Assembly: GCA_029851415.1 (NCBI GenBank)
Contig: CM056741.1
Location: 65,958,282 to 66,022,281 of the forward strand
DNA: 64,000 bases
DNA from: Eretmocerus hayati
Lineage: Eukaryota; Arthropoda; Insecta; Hymenoptera; Aphelinidae
Direction: 5' to 3'
The position numbers were made by a program, and so were the translations under genes. Every line of letters begins with the position of its first letter. Position 1 is the stretch's first letter. Below are positions 12,606 to 25,480 of this stretch, piece by piece. Below the pieces are notes generated by a model. The model made no database searches. It was given only the letters and a program-made list of their open reading frames with translations, and was not told the DNA's origin.

Positions 12606-12866
12606 GTTATTCGCACTTTTGCCCGATGCACTTGCGATTTAGACTAAGCGAGGAGAAGACAAATATTTATTATCATCCAGCTTGAATTCGTCTTCTCGTC
12701 GTTTGGCTCGAATCGCAAAAGAATCGGACAAAAGTGCGAATAGCTTGAGCACAGGCACCTCCTGACCTATAATATACGCACATTGTAATTCTCACTTTTA
12801 TCCGATTCTTCGTCTTCTCGTAGTACAGCCCAAATCGCACGAATATCGGACAAAAGCGCAAATAAC
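12606..12866. repeat. Inverted repeat with a third partial copy
   Basis: Three related segments carry the phrases TTCGCACTTTTG / CAAAAGTGCGAA, GATTCTT and GTCTTCTCGT. The segment at 12,606-12,660 is inverted relative to 12,690-12,752, and a third copy lies at about 12,790-12,866. The first two form a foldback with a loop of about 30 bp. Probably a decayed non-autonomous element with an extra half unit. Confidence 0.65.
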
Positions 12867-14040
12867 TTTTGGGTCCATGGATAGCATCGGGGTTCCAAAG
12901 ATAGTTTTGAGATATTGCAATTTGACGTGGATTTATTAGTGGATGACCAAATTTTGTCCGTTTATCAATAATTCCATCTATCTTAGCAGAATTATCGGTT
13001 CAAGTCAGCGAAGACGCTCGGAGTTCTTAGGATGAACGAACTTTCTGGCTAAAAACTCGAACAATCAGATCCACCAGGATATCAAATTAACCCTCGCTTT
13101 TCGAATACACCAGAAACAAAACGTTCGGTTTCGCCGATTCGTTTTTAACGTGCGTGGCAATTTTGATCATGTGAAGAGAGTGATCCAAGACCAAGACCTT
13201 CGTGGTAAATGACTCTGACATATCAAGTTGTGAGGAAAAAAAATTATGCAACGACACATGTTACTTTTAATTGTTAGTGAGGTTCTAGCAAAAAATGTTT
13301 CCATGAAAAAATAAGTCATCATGCTCTACGAATCCGATAACGTATTGGACAGCTCATTTGCAACAATTTACTCGCAATTTAGAGTTGTGGGTGGCAACGG
13401 CCTGATGATACCGCGCATTCAAGCGAATAATCGAATGTCATCATCGCACCATCACCCGCGGCGCACTCGCTCGCGCGGAAAACTCCACACATATCTATAT
13501 CCTGTTTCCCCTGTTGTTTTGTTATATTGCAGAAAATACACGATAATGACTCTGCGCCACGATAATCCGCAACAATCGCAATGCGTCACGGTACAATGCA
13601 TCGGAGCAATGAACAGACACATTTCAAGTAGATTTTCAAGCTCTCATATGTCATATATTATTGTATATTGAAGTGCGGAGCGTTGAGACGAGATTAATCC
13701 ATGCTGTTTGGTATTACACCATCTCTTGAACCGGCACGTGTTACATCCTTGCAAGAGTATACATATCTATTTTGCGTTAGTTTAGAATGGTTTAAACGTG
13801 GGAGTGGGTACATAGAATAGCAGGTATTTCAAAGGAGTCAGAGCGAGAGAGGTGGATTGCAAGCTGTGAAACAGAGCCATTGGTTTGTATACATGTATAG
13901 AGAGTGTAAGTGAGTGCAACTTTCCCGGTCGCGGATTACAGACGCGGAAGAGTATTTTACCGCGAGAGCCGAATAAGCGATAGTGAGAACTCGCGGACCG
14001 TGCCTCCAAGTTGCTGCAGTTTCAAAGCGTGAGGTCTGCT

Positions 14041-14175
14041 GGCAGCCTCGTTCAGTTTATAGAAACTGTTTCAACGATTTGTATTTCGCGCGCGATTCGT
14101 TGTATTTCGCGTTGGTGATATCGTCTGACCCGAAGTTGGTTGGATATTACAAATTTTGAATTTTGGCGCTCTCGA
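14041..14175 (+). promoter_or_regulatory. Possible promoter / 5' untranslated exon
   Basis: A TCAGTT initiator-like string at 14,052-14,057 is followed by CpG-rich sequence with TTGTATTTCGCG occurring twice (near 14,079 and 14,100) and by a donor-like GTGAGT near 14,180. This is the pattern of an insect 5' untranslated exon, but no downstream coding exon can be tied to it with confidence. Confidence 0.22.
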
Positions 14176-14699
14176 GAAAGTGAGTTCCGTTCGAGTGTTT
14201 GGGTGAGTTGTACACGAGCATTGAGATCGAATAATTATTTGATCCTGGAGGGTGATGGGTTCCTGTGATGCGCATCAAGAGGCACATATTAGTTCAGATT
14301 TGCATTGCCATGCCGTGCGATTATCATACTCGCTCTGGGTGGTTTCCATTGTCAGCGTTGACTTCGGCACATGCGTTGTTTCGAGTCTGTTCGGTGTCGC
14401 TATACAAAGTTTAACTTACTTCGTAGCGTAATTGAAGGTTTCCGAAAACGACGTGTGTTTTGGTAGATCAAAATATGCATGGACTAAATAATATCATCAT
14501 CATGAGCATACGAGATCGCACCAAAAGACAAAACAACGCACCAGCCCTGAAATAATTGAGATCAAAAGTGCAAAAGTCCCGTGTAGTGGTTGTGGCACCG
14601 GTCCGGAGAACTGAAAATCGCCTGGGGGAGAATTTTTTTCTATCTTTGTCGCTTTTCGAAAAAAATTCTTCATCTGGAGACCATAGAAAAAGTGGTACC

Positions 14700-14721
14700 A
14701 TGAAGGTCTATGTGCTTATCG
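14700..14721 (+). CDS. Possible first coding exon (MKVYVLI), orphan
   Basis: An ATG in good context (GGTACCATGA) opens a seven-codon frame, MKVYVLI, ending at a GTACGG donor in phase 1. It could begin a secreted protein whose signal peptide is split by an intron. No following exon could be identified, so this may equally be coincidence. Confidence 0.15.
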
Positions 14722-17502
14722 GTACGGTTCAATGATGAATTCGAATAAACGATAGAGTGACATTTCTCGTGGATTCTGGAAAGTACAGGAAATTACTAGA
14801 GACCGAGATTGCGTTTTCGTTTATTATCAAGCGTACTAGCATTGTCAGAGTTTCATCAGAGTTATTTTGTCATACATTGTCATACTCTTCTCTTACTCAA
14901 GTACATGCTTATCAATCCAATGCCTGTAGTCATTTTCTCATTCCATTCCCTGACATTTGATAACCTCGCACCTCATCATTATTATTATGTAGACTATTTG
15001 TTTGTCTTTTTGATTGAATATTGAGATCAACGAAGAGTCTAGACATGGCATCGATTAGATGCACTTGTCTGTCTACTGTGACCCTATCTTTTAACGATTC
15101 ATCGTGGGTGATTGTCTTATGGTTAGTCTACAATCTCTGATCAGAATATACATAAACAGTTGAATCAAAGCTCTGACAATCAGAACAATACAATCCTCCC
15201 CGGAGTAGTAATGGAGTCTTTGTCAACGGTGAGCTTGGACCTAACTTTTCTTGGTTTTATCTTCCACTCCATAATCATGAATCTTTCATCGATAGCAACC
15301 ATCTAACCATCAGTTCAAGGATAGAATGGTCATTCTCACTTTTTTGAGCAAAATTCCAGTTCTGGGATCGATAATCATTCGCTAATGTCTCAAATAATTA
15401 AGAAACAGTCCTATATGCGTGTATCATTTCCAGAATATGATACATGAATGTTATTGCCAGAGATGTTCACATTCATTAAATTTCGATAGCTTATTTGAAT
15501 CACGTATTATCGTCCGCAACTCAGAATCCAAAGAGATAACTGAGAACAAATCTTGAGCGGATAACGTTTTGATAGCTATCTGATTCTGCACTGAAACAGG
15601 GAGAAAACATTAACTCTTCAGTATCTAGGAAGCCAACAGAATTCCCTGATCAGTCAGTGGATGAAAGACGATTTTTGATCGGATATTTTACTCTCAAAGC
15701 TTATTCGAGACTGATCTTTTGGACGGTAGACCTCGAACTATGCGGTGATCAGCGACGATGAGTAATGCAGTAGTCTTGATATTGCTCGATCGTACCTGAC
15801 TAGACATAATCCACGATAACTCTTAGCTATGATCGCTGTTTAAACTCGATTTCATCTTAATGCATTCCGAGAGTATTAAAATTGTTATGATTAGTACTCC
15901 AGTTTTCCTGGCAAAATTTCGAAAGAATCTCAGCTACCATGGAACGAGGGAACTGTCAACTGGGCACACTACATCATAACTACAGAAATTCTGGACTCCC
16001 CGAGTCCTAATGAGAGTGGCTTGTTTATGCACCGAATTGCTCCTTGTTCTATGATGAGAACCCTTTCTCCACATTTCAGATAGTCCAGATCATAGATTAG
16101 TCATTTCGGACGATTGACTCGATATAACCAAACACCAACGCGTCAACTTCACAGTGATGATGAAATCATTGAAAAATATCAATTTGAGATATTCAACTTG
16201 CAAACTTCCACTCTTTGACATTCGGTCGATGCGTTGTTACTCAGACTTCGGCAACCTTTAGCAAATTAACTTTCATCAATAACGAGAAATTCTTCGGTGC
16301 ATTGCAGAAGACGATCTTTGTAACGAAGATACTGTACAGAATTTGAATTATTTTCTGCACATCATCTTGTGATGCGAGCCCCTGAGAGCTGAAATTTTTT
16401 TGGTGTTTTTCGAGAGAAATTCGACATTGCATTGGACGAGTATTTTGAATGTTTTCAATCAGACGACTATAAGTGTTGAAAGTTGAAAATTCTCGTAGAT
16501 CCTCCAACCAATGACTGTCAAGCATCAATCATCAGCCTCATTCACTCATTGACTGACCAGTGACAGTTTTTGCCGAGTTATTGGTCTTTCAACATTTCAT
16601 AATCACCAGCAGGAATCCAGGAACTGGATATCTCTTGGTACTCTTTTTAGATCAAATGCACAACCGTTAAAACTGACTGGAATCAAGAAAACTCACATCC
16701 ATCAAATTTTTGCCTCCTTTCACTCACTTCTTCTCCCACAATCACAGTGAATCCGACCAATTACTGGCGAAAAAATCTGTCAAAATAACCATTCGACCCC
16801 AAATTCGAAATGATTGCGTTGTCAGTATCAATAAATAAGAACGTTGGAGAAGCACTGATGGCAAAATAACCACCGACTATTCCACAGATTGGTCTTGGCA
16901 GCAACCCTCCCCCCCCCCCCTTACTCATCACCAAATCTCTTTTGATTCTTATTAACTTCAGTGGTCTTGAAAGTTAGTTCCAATCTTTTTCGTTGGAAAC
17001 TCCTACAGGATGGAGTTGCTGTCAGGGAAGTAATGTCTCGGAGGGTGTCGATGGTATGAATCGATCAAATGTTGTTTTGGTAATAACATTTCTTGAAGAC
17101 AAAGCAAGACGAGAACGACTAGTTTTAGGTACTTAAAGTTACCATTATATCCTTTGTTTTTTCTTTGTCGTGAAAACTGCTTAGTACATACATCTAAGCA
17201 CTTGATTTCGTGAAAAGGGCTCTATAAAATATATTGTATGAAATTTTTTTGAAAGATCATCGCACTGTCACGGAACTTATAGTCCCTGGTTGGTTTGATC
17301 AAGTTTGAAGCTGTCGAAACCAGTTATTCGACACAGAACCTTCAATTGTTTGTCATTGAAGTATGCAATTATGGATTAACTAAAATCTCAAAATTTCAAA
17401 TAGTGCTATCGAGTAGAGAAAGAATGGGGTCATTTTGAATCATTATTTATCTAGTTACAAGGGGAGAATCAGGAGTTCCGGTAATCTTAACCAAAATTCT
17501 TT
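14722..17502. other. No feature seen; C homopolymer at 16,909-16,920
   Basis: AT-rich sequence with short frames only. A 12-base C run is the only notable simple repeat. Confidence 0.5.
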
Positions 17503-17644
17503 TCCATTCGTCAAATGGGCCTTTTCTTTGAAAATACAAGGAGAAACATCAGTATTGAATGTTGAAAAATCCCGAGAATAATATACTTGCAATGGTAACT
17601 TTTAGAGCTGTATTTTCCGAAAAGAGGCCCATTTGATGAAACGA
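17503..17644. repeat. Short inverted repeat, about 140 bp
   Basis: The phrase GTCAAATGGGCC then CTTTGAAAATACA on the left is mirrored by GTATTTTCCGAAAAGAGG then CCCATTTGATGAAAC on the right, with about 60 bp between. The size and layout suggest a small MITE. Confidence 0.6.
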
Positions 17645-18365
17645 CTCTAGATTTTGAATAACTCGGATATTACAAAACTGCAGAGAAATTTGGAGAAAGA
17701 TTAGCGGTTTGGATCCTTGGTCTTCCTTTCGTTGGTATATAAGGTGCATGATTTGAGACTACCACAGATGAATCTTCTGCTCTATTCAGTCTCATGAAGT
17801 ATGCGAGGAATGAGGAAGAAGTGGAAGGGGGGCATTTCTTAAATCATTGCAATAATTTCTCGTTGGAGCAGAACATAGCCGACAAACCAAAGTAAATCCA
17901 GATAAAAGAAAACTTCTCAAATCTCGATAGTTTTTTCCACTGTAAATGCGCATCATCCAGCGACCGTGTAGTTTGTAAGCATTAAAGTTCTGGAAACTTT
18001 GTTAGAAAGACAACAAAACAACTGAGAAAAGTGACACTTTAAAACGGATAAAAGTTTTGGTGTTACGAAATTTCCGTTTGGAACGATCTGTCAAGTGTAC
18101 ACTCTGCCAGGACAAAATTTTCCTCTCTCAAAATTGTGCATTTTTTCCACTCATGCATAATGAATGTCCTCGAATATACTCTTTGGCATCATATCCTGCT
18201 TCGACTGTCCATCATTTCATCCTCCTCTTTGTTACCATATTTCAAGTTTACTGTCAAGGAGAGCAAGGAATAAACTCCCAACCAAATCATGAACTTTGTT
18301 TTCTTTTCATTACTGTTTCTTCTTTTTTTTTATCTTCTTCACATATAAACAAGTTTCAACTTCAG

Positions 18366-18458
18366 AATCGCTCGAATGTTTGTGAAGCTCCTGAAAAGGC
18401 TGAGCGTCCGATGAAGAGGAGAAATAGAAAAGGAAAGAGAATCCCCAGATCGAGGTAG
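18366..18458 (+). CDS. Possible terminal exon ending in a basic tail, orphan
   Basis: A strong polypyrimidine tract (TTTCTTCTTTTTTTTTATC near 18,320) leads to an AG at 18,364-18,365. The open frame after it ends in a very basic stretch (KRRNRKGKRIPRSR) and a TAG at 18,456-18,458. An AATAAA lies downstream at 18,987-18,992. A second exon-like frame lies just upstream (17,768-17,895, containing SALFSLMKYARNEEEVE). I do not recognise the protein and no complete gene can be assembled. An alternative donor GTAGAG at 18,455 would make it an internal exon. Confidence 0.25.
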   Translation, partial: NRSNVCEAPEKAERPMKRRNRKGKRIPRSR

Positions 18459-18986
18459 AGTGGCTCTGAAACGAAAATGCGCGCCATCAACCGAATACAT
18501 CAGGATTGGCGAGGCAACTCAGTAGTATTCCACTTGTTTACCCGAGCATATCGTGAGCTGCCTGTGTGAGAGGTTCACAATATTTAAATTTTATCGAGTG
18601 AACTGTGCCCACTTGAACAATAGAATTTGGTTTCAGCTGAGTGATTGGTGTGGTATCCAGACTTTGTTTTTCATCCTACACGTGATTTTTTTCTGTTGAG
18701 ATTTTTAATTTAATATTCTACATTTGAACCTCGTACCTTCTTCATTCCTTACCTGCATTCAATTTTGACGGGATATTTGGTGATTCGAAGCAGTCATTGA
18801 ATGACTCATAATTTCAAGTTTAGTTCGCTGGTTTTGCTAGAATATTTTCAAATTTTTTGCCAGAACAATCTGAAAAGACGGTGATACAGTGGTATGAGCT
18901 TGAAGTACATTGGAAATATTTTAAATCGATGAATCGTTATTGTCGCGTCGGTTATGCATACATGTCACGTTCCTCTGCTATCGTGA

Positions 18987-18992
18987 AATAAA
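18987..18992 (+). terminator. AATAAA poly(A) signal candidate
   Basis: A canonical AATAAA about 530 bp after the possible stop codon at 18,458. It only has meaning if the 18.4-kb exon is real. Confidence 0.25.
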
Positions 18993-19577
18993 AAATACCA
19001 GAGTGATCAATGTGTTTGTTGAGGAACTACATCTGTCTTTTTTATTTGGTTGATCTGTATTTTTTTTTTTTTTTTTTTTTTCGTCAATTTTGACAATTCT
19101 ACACAACCAATTTCAACAAATTCTCAAACCATAAAATACAGAATCTTAGAATAGCTCTCGTGGCGCCGCATCATGGTCACGTGATTTTTGTTTGTTTACA
19201 TTTAACGAAACTCCTCTTGTGGAGAACCTCAATCAAGTCGATGACTGATTATCTCTCATCAGTACGCGCTCTCGCAACTTGCATCGACTTCGTCTTCAAA
19301 TATTGTGGACCGAGCTCTGATGTAATCCAATTTATTCTACATCCACATCGCAAGAATCGTGCTTTCACGATTCAACATTACCACTGTCTCACTATCTCTT
19401 CAATTAATTTAATCAAGAAGACGGGCCGAAAGAGATAAAACACGGTGACAATAATAAGTTAACCCATTAATCTCACTTTCTGCACACGTAAAGAGGTCAA
19501 ACAACCTCAAATTTTGAAGATACATCGAAAAAACTCAGGACGACCGCAGTAAGATAGTGTATAGCAGACCGCAAGAA

Positions 19578-19631
19578 ATGCTGGCTTACGTTTCGACGTT
19601 TGCAAAGTCCACGACAACGACGACGACGACG
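19578..19631 (+). CDS. Possible first coding exon with ACG (Thr) run, orphan
   Basis: ATG at 19,578 opens 18 codons (MLAYVSTFAKS then seven threonines, six of them ACG) that stop exactly at a consensus donor, ACG|GTGAGC, in phase 0. The surrounding sequence is CpG-richer than average, as expected of a 5' exon. No later exon in register was found. The trinucleotide run could vary in length. Confidence 0.28.
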
Positions 19632-20568
19632 GTGAGCCCCGTTTATGATTACCATACTTAATAATCATCCTGCACAACGCGCTCGTTTTCGTTGCCTCAT
19701 CACTCGCCGAGCAAAATTGCTATATACCTACCTAACTTACTCCAGCGGGGGGTTACAGCCTGCCGGTATTATGAGCGATGCGCGTAATTCGGCGGAAGAG
19801 GCTCAGATACATGGGTGCAGTATACGATGATATGAGAGTTATAGTAAAACCGCGGAATAGCCTTGACCAGCTTTTCGTGTGGCGCTAACTCTCGATTCTC
19901 CATGGTTATGCGTGAGACCGCAGCTGTTTTGTCATTCTTAAATTCGCATTTGCAAGCAGCGTGGTACTGTTGTGCTATCTAACCAGTCCCCACAGCTATC
20001 ACAGACGGCGAATTTTACTTTTTTTACGCGTGCGATATCGATATTTTTGGTAAACTAAGTTGATTATATTCATGAAATTCGGAATGAAGATATCCGTAGA
20101 CAGAAATTATGTATTATGTACTCAAAGATTCTTTTTGAATGGTAAACTCCACGCTATTCAAGTAAATCGATTTTCCATCGGTAAGCGCAAGGTTTTTCCT
20201 CAAATTAGCGGTGAGTAACGTGACTTGTAATTTTATTATTGAGGTGCAAAATTATCTATGAATAATGCAACAGTCATTCCATAAATTAGACCTCCGAGCG
20301 AATGAGTAAGATTATAATTATAATTATAATTCATACAATTCAACATTTTGAAATTCAACATTATAATTGTAACTCGTATGTTATTCATGTTCATTGTGGA
20401 GAGGTAAGCTAACTCCTTAGGATGACACAAATAGAATATTCAAAATATTAATTCGAAACCAAATTTAAGAGACAAAATATAATATTCGCAGTGATATATA
20501 ATCAATCAGGTATCAAATTGCCAGTCGATTCTAATAATCAAAATTTTCGGGTAAGACTGAGTCACATC

Positions 20569-20903
20569 CAACTGACAAGGGGAGCACCAACCTTCCTGGT
20601 CCTGGATCTTGACGAAACTTTGGGAATCATCTTGTTTCGATGAGAAGTGGAGGTATCTTCGAGGGTTTCGTCCAATGGGGCTCCTATCCTGAGATACAGT
20701 CATGGAGGTTAGCATTGTCATATATGTGTCATTTCAACATGAGCCTATATGGACAATGCTAATTTCCATGGCTGTATCTCGGGATAGGAGGCCCATTGGG
20801 ACAAAACCCTTCTGGGTACCTTCATTTTTCACCAAAACAAGGAGATTCCCGAAGTTTCGTCAAGATCCAGGGCCCGCAAGGTTGGTGCTCCCCTTGTGAG
20901 TTG
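20569..20903. mobile_element. 335-bp palindromic MITE, copy 1
   Basis: Both ends carry inverted copies of CAACTGACAAGGGGAGCACC, and pairing continues inward through AAACTTTGGGAATCATCTTG and GGGATAGGAGGCCC-type boxes almost to the centre near 20,735. A second copy, with the same boxes, lies at 47,609-47,951. There is no coding capacity; frames crossing it are by-products. Confidence 0.85.
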
Positions 20904-22215
20904 ATGATGTTTCAAGGTCGTGATATGAAGAAAATTCAAAGAATTCACTCGAAGCAGAAGTCAATTCTCGCGATACTCGAGGTATCGGTTAACCGCATCA
21001 GGTGCAAAACATCAAGGAAAAAAATCTTGCTTGACTCATTCCCGCTAATTTCACTTCGAAAATTACGTGCAATTGTGTGGATGAAGCAACCATACAAGCA
21101 CGTGGATATCCTATCTGAACGTGACTCGATGACTGAAATTCTTCGCTAACAGCATTAGAAACATTCCAACCGTTTCGTATTCTCTTTGAAGTAAGATATG
21201 GGCTATTCTCAGGAACTTTTGAATTTTCGTGTTTCGAAAATTTTTTTTCCAAACTTGGAGCACACCTCTGAGGTTTTGCTCACCTTGAGACACATCATTC
21301 AGAATGATAATTCCGAGTTCGTGCACGACTTTCGACTCACGGCATCGTCGTGGGACGTTAAATCCCCAAAAACCAACATCTGAATTCTTCACTGGTCCAA
21401 ACGGATCATAAAGACTCACAACCGGACAAGAATGTTCGACGACACGACTTCAAATGATCAGAGGCTCAGATTACCGCACAGAACATACTTATTTTCCCAA
21501 TGGGAGAGTAAAAATATTTTGAATCATAAACCATATGTCAGTCTCCCAAGTTCTTAGAATATATTTTTTTCCTAATCGAGTGTCTCGAAAAAATATCGGC
21601 TTGATGAAATATCTTCAAAATAACTTCAATGAGCTTGTACCTTCTTGAGTCCTATCTCCGATACCAGGCCAAAAAATTAACGAATACTTGAGATGTGGCA
21701 AACAAGCTGGAACAAGGGTTCGAAAAGGAACCGGTAGATACCAAAGATGGAATACATTTTATTCCTACATGAATCTCGAGATCATAACAATAAGAGAACA
21801 AGAATAATAACAACCTTCGAAGTTCATCCATAGAACAACTCATGATCTTGAAATCAACGTTTTCAAAGATATGATGAATAACACAAAATAACAAAATTAT
21901 GATTCCTCGAACAAATTTGCGAAGCAAACATTTTCCATTTTACTTCATAATCGTCAGACCACAAACTTTGCCTGCACTTCTGAGGCTTCGTTTTTCTATT
22001 GCCCCTTCATTTTTCAAAACTCTTGGAGTTGCTGTATTAGAATAATCTTTTGCATCAAGTTGATTCTGATGCTTCCTTTTCTTAGGATTCCGCTTCGTAT
22101 TCTTACCGATCTTTCGTTTCAAAGACGCAGTATTTTTTTCAAGATCTCCACATAAATCGTGGTATACATTAAATTCGGGGAATCTCATGTATACCACGTC
22201 AATGCGAACATCACA
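20904..22215. other. Non-coding, includes old repeat shared with 23.8 kb
   Basis: The segment near 21,165-21,240 (AGTAAGATATGGGC, then ATTCTCAGGAACTTTTGA) matches in inverted orientation the segment near 23,790-23,870. These are likely fragments of one decayed mobile element. No gene seen. Confidence 0.5.
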
Positions 22216-22217
22216 TA

Positions 22218-23035
22218 AGGTAAGTGTACCCAACTTGCCCCCATATGCCGATCTCAGGAATGGGCGCTCGTTGATCTTTCCGCAATTTTTTTTTACATTT
22301 GTTATGTTAAAATATGAGAAAATACGCAGTTCTCATCGACCCCGGATCATTTCTGCGTTCTCCAGAAAATATAAAGTGAGTTTTCCATTTTTCGTGTTTG
22401 CACGGCTAAGAAATCACCGAGGAAATCGCGTTCACTAAAACTGGTGCCAATTTATTTTTATTCGACCAATCTTGACGTACCTTAGCGCATTCGATTCCTT
22501 GTCTCAAGACCTTCAAAATCCGCTTTTCAGGGTTGCAGAACTCTGATTTGGAGCGATTTTATGTACAAAACACGAAGATGGTTTGAGAATCAAGAAGGCC
22601 GACATCGGAGTGTACCCAACATGCCCCCATATGGTTATCTCGGAAAGGCGTGCAGTATGGCTTTTTTTACCACTCAGAACGTGTTTATCACGTCAAAATA
22701 GGTTGGAAACGATGTCTTGGGCCAGCTAAAAGCTATAAATGTTGCTGCACGGTGATCAAAACGGATCAAAGCGATTCTATTCACTTCATCGCCGATTTAC
22801 ATTGTTTTAAATGATGGGGGCAAGTTGGGTACACACTTTTGTTAACTCTCAAAAATCACCTTTTGGCAGAATTCAAACAGCTCGGCTCTACTTCATTGAA
22901 ATTGGACATATCTTAGCTCATTTTAAAGGTCTTGAGACAAGCTTTAAAATTAGCTAAAGTACGTTGGAAAATATGGAGATGGGCCAAAGTTATTAAGAAA
23001 ATGGCTTAATGAGGGCAAGTTGGGTACACTTACCT
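22218..23035. mobile_element. Complete composite DNA element, GTGTACCCAACTTGCCCCC ends
   Basis: The terminal inverted repeats, AGGTAAGTGTACCCAACTTG and its mirror, are flanked by TA on both sides (22,216-22,217 and 23,036-23,037), as expected of Tc1/mariner-like targets. Inside, a second pair of the same end sequences occurs: forward at about 22,611 and reverse at about 22,818-22,836. The element is therefore one MITE nested in, or fused with, another. No transposase frame is visible. Related copies are at 8147-8710, 12,004-12,228 and 60,206-60,946. Confidence 0.85.
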
Positions 23036-23040
23036 TACTT

Positions 23041-25360
23041 AATCGAGGTGCTGGTCAATGTAACTCGCGAAGTACACATTGACTCTTTACAGTCAATGTG
23101 TGTACTCTACTCCACAGGCTTGAGTGCAAAAATGAACATATGAGCTTGCCATATCATGAATTAACCGAATAGTGATCAAAATGATCGTGCACGAACACAT
23201 CCAGCTCCAAAAAATTAGACCCGTCGATGTGCCGTTCAAAAAATCATCTTCATCCAGAAGTTCACGCAGGTAGAAATTATCCTCTCCAAGATCTCAATCG
23301 AGTGCGGATTGCAGCACATCAACGAGTGATGGCTCAAATTCTTTGTTTCTGATTATATTTTGAAATATCTTTTCGCCATTGGCATTGCTTCCACGGCATG
23401 AACATTATGAATGAAATGGTGCGACAATTCAGAAAACCTAAAATTATGGTAAAACGTCTTGAAGTACTCGTCATTTTTTTTTCTACTTGCAGCACATCAG
23501 TGGGGCTGATTCCAGATATATCTTGTGGTACAATCTTGCTCATTTCGTTGGAGCTGAGACGATTGCTTGTTCAGCATAGCAGTACTTCCAAGCATAAAAG
23601 GAAAAATCGAGCTAGTAACAGTCGATTTTCCTGTTTTTCTTTGATTGTAGTGGTCATAAATGGTTCTGAGGTCTTCGTAACAACCCAGAAATCGACAAAT
23701 ACATTGATTTTCTATCAATTGAGAACTTCGGAGTATTACCAAGCATGGAACCAGAGTCGACGAGATGCAGGATTTCGCGATAGCCTAGTAACACAAAAAT
23801 CAAAAGTTCCTGAGAATTGCCCATATACCTTGGAAGTAAGCATCCCTTGAAAATGTGCCATAGAAATTTTACCATGCGTGTAAGATCACAAGCCATCATC
23901 CCAAGTGTTTCAAAATTTCTGCTTCGTTCGTACCATTCATATTAGAATTTGGCAACTTTTTCATTCAAAGATATATTTTCCTATATATTTCGAGGGACAT
24001 TTATTCTCATTTTTATACGAGAATAAATATTCATGAGCCTTGGTTTCAGGCGTAAGGGAAGAAATTCAACTAAAGAATCTAGTCATGTCAAAATTATCTG
24101 GAAAGGTGCGAAATTATTGCAAGACAAGGGATTGGCACCCAGCAGATGCACGAATTGAAATGGGAATTTCGATTCTGTCGCGCATCTTTTCACATTTGGG
24201 AATTTTTTCTGATACTTTCACTGAAACTTAATTCCAATAATTGTGACCGTTACTCTACAATCTTCAAAGCTACGAAGCCAGTAGTTTTCTTGAAATATCT
24301 CAGTTCTTCTCTAGGTGCGTCATAGCGTCAGGACTGACGACTACAGTGGTAGCCGCAAATGTAGTATTCTTTCATGATATCTCTAATTATATGGCGTCGA
24401 AGGAACAATTTCCAGGCTGACTTTTCTGGCTCTGAATAACATCAGTGAAAAATTTTCCAGGAACGAACGGAACGATTTCTCAGGATAATCTTAAGAATAT
24501 ACGATTATTTATTTCTCAACAATGTCATTTTGAGGTTTTTGAGCTTCTATGCCCAGAATGTGATATCCGTATCATTATGAGTGATTTTGCGTCATTTTCG
24601 GCTGTTCTACATCAAGAATTATTCAAAATTACTGATGAGAACGATAAATCTCATGGTTGACAGTGAAATCACAAGCATCAGGATTCTAAGCAGTATTCTT
24701 GCCATAATAATAATTCGATTTCGAAAAATTTCTGCTCAAGAGAGAACATTGAGCCCAAGACATACCACGATCACGACGAAGGTTGAGAATTATTATTTTG
24801 AAGACGATTCCTTTTACCTCGAAAAACTACCTTGATCAACGCCTTAGACTGAACTATACCCCGAACGAAAGTAAAAGTACGATCGGCATAACAGCTTCGC
24901 CATCGAATTTGCATTCTTCCTGCTGTTTTTATCTGCTCCTCTACAGTGCGATGTAAATGCCAAAATTTTCCATCAATGTCAATTTCTAAAATACATCGCA
25001 ATTTCACGCCTGTCTAATTGGCCATGTACCGAATCGACCCTCACCTCCTCCCCCATACACATGAATAATAATTGTTGGGCCTCGTCACATCAGAGGAGCA
25101 ACATATAATTCAATCTACATCCCGGAACCAAAACACTCGGAATCCTGTCAGATGGCTCAAGGATACTCTACCTCGTGATTCACCGTGTTAATTTTTATTT
25201 ACTCCTCGGTTTAAGCAGGTTCGTGAGATTTTTTTGAAATTCACAAAATCCGGAATTGGCGAGCGATTAAAAAAAAAATTTCACACCGTGGCAGCGGAGG
25301 ACGACTGGATTTTATCGGTCCTCGACAAGCGTCAAGTATAATGTTGTTATTGATGGCTAT
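23041..25360. other. No gene seen; small hairpin at 23,072-23,106
   Basis: AT-rich DNA. GTACACATTGACT and its mirror AGTCAATGTGTGTAC form a 35-nt hairpin at 23,072-23,106. The longest frames (23,398-23,850 plus strand) overlap the repeat shared with 21.2 kb and have no recognisable domain. Confidence 0.45.
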
Positions 25361-25480
25361 ACTATATAGAATGGCCTCGTCGTGCCTTTTCTCTGCGTCT
25401 GGTCTGCCACATCAGTCCTCAGTACACAGATACAACTCGTATATCAGACCTCGTATATAGTATAGTATTAGTTACTACAC
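25361..25480 (+). promoter_or_regulatory. Possible promoter of the CRAL-TRIO gene
   Basis: A TATATAG string at 25,364-25,370 is followed by TCAGT initiator-like words at 25,412 and just after, then more TATATAG-like strings. The location, about 1.1 kb before the first coding exon, fits a 5' untranslated exon or promoter. There is no direct evidence of a transcription start. Confidence 0.25.
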
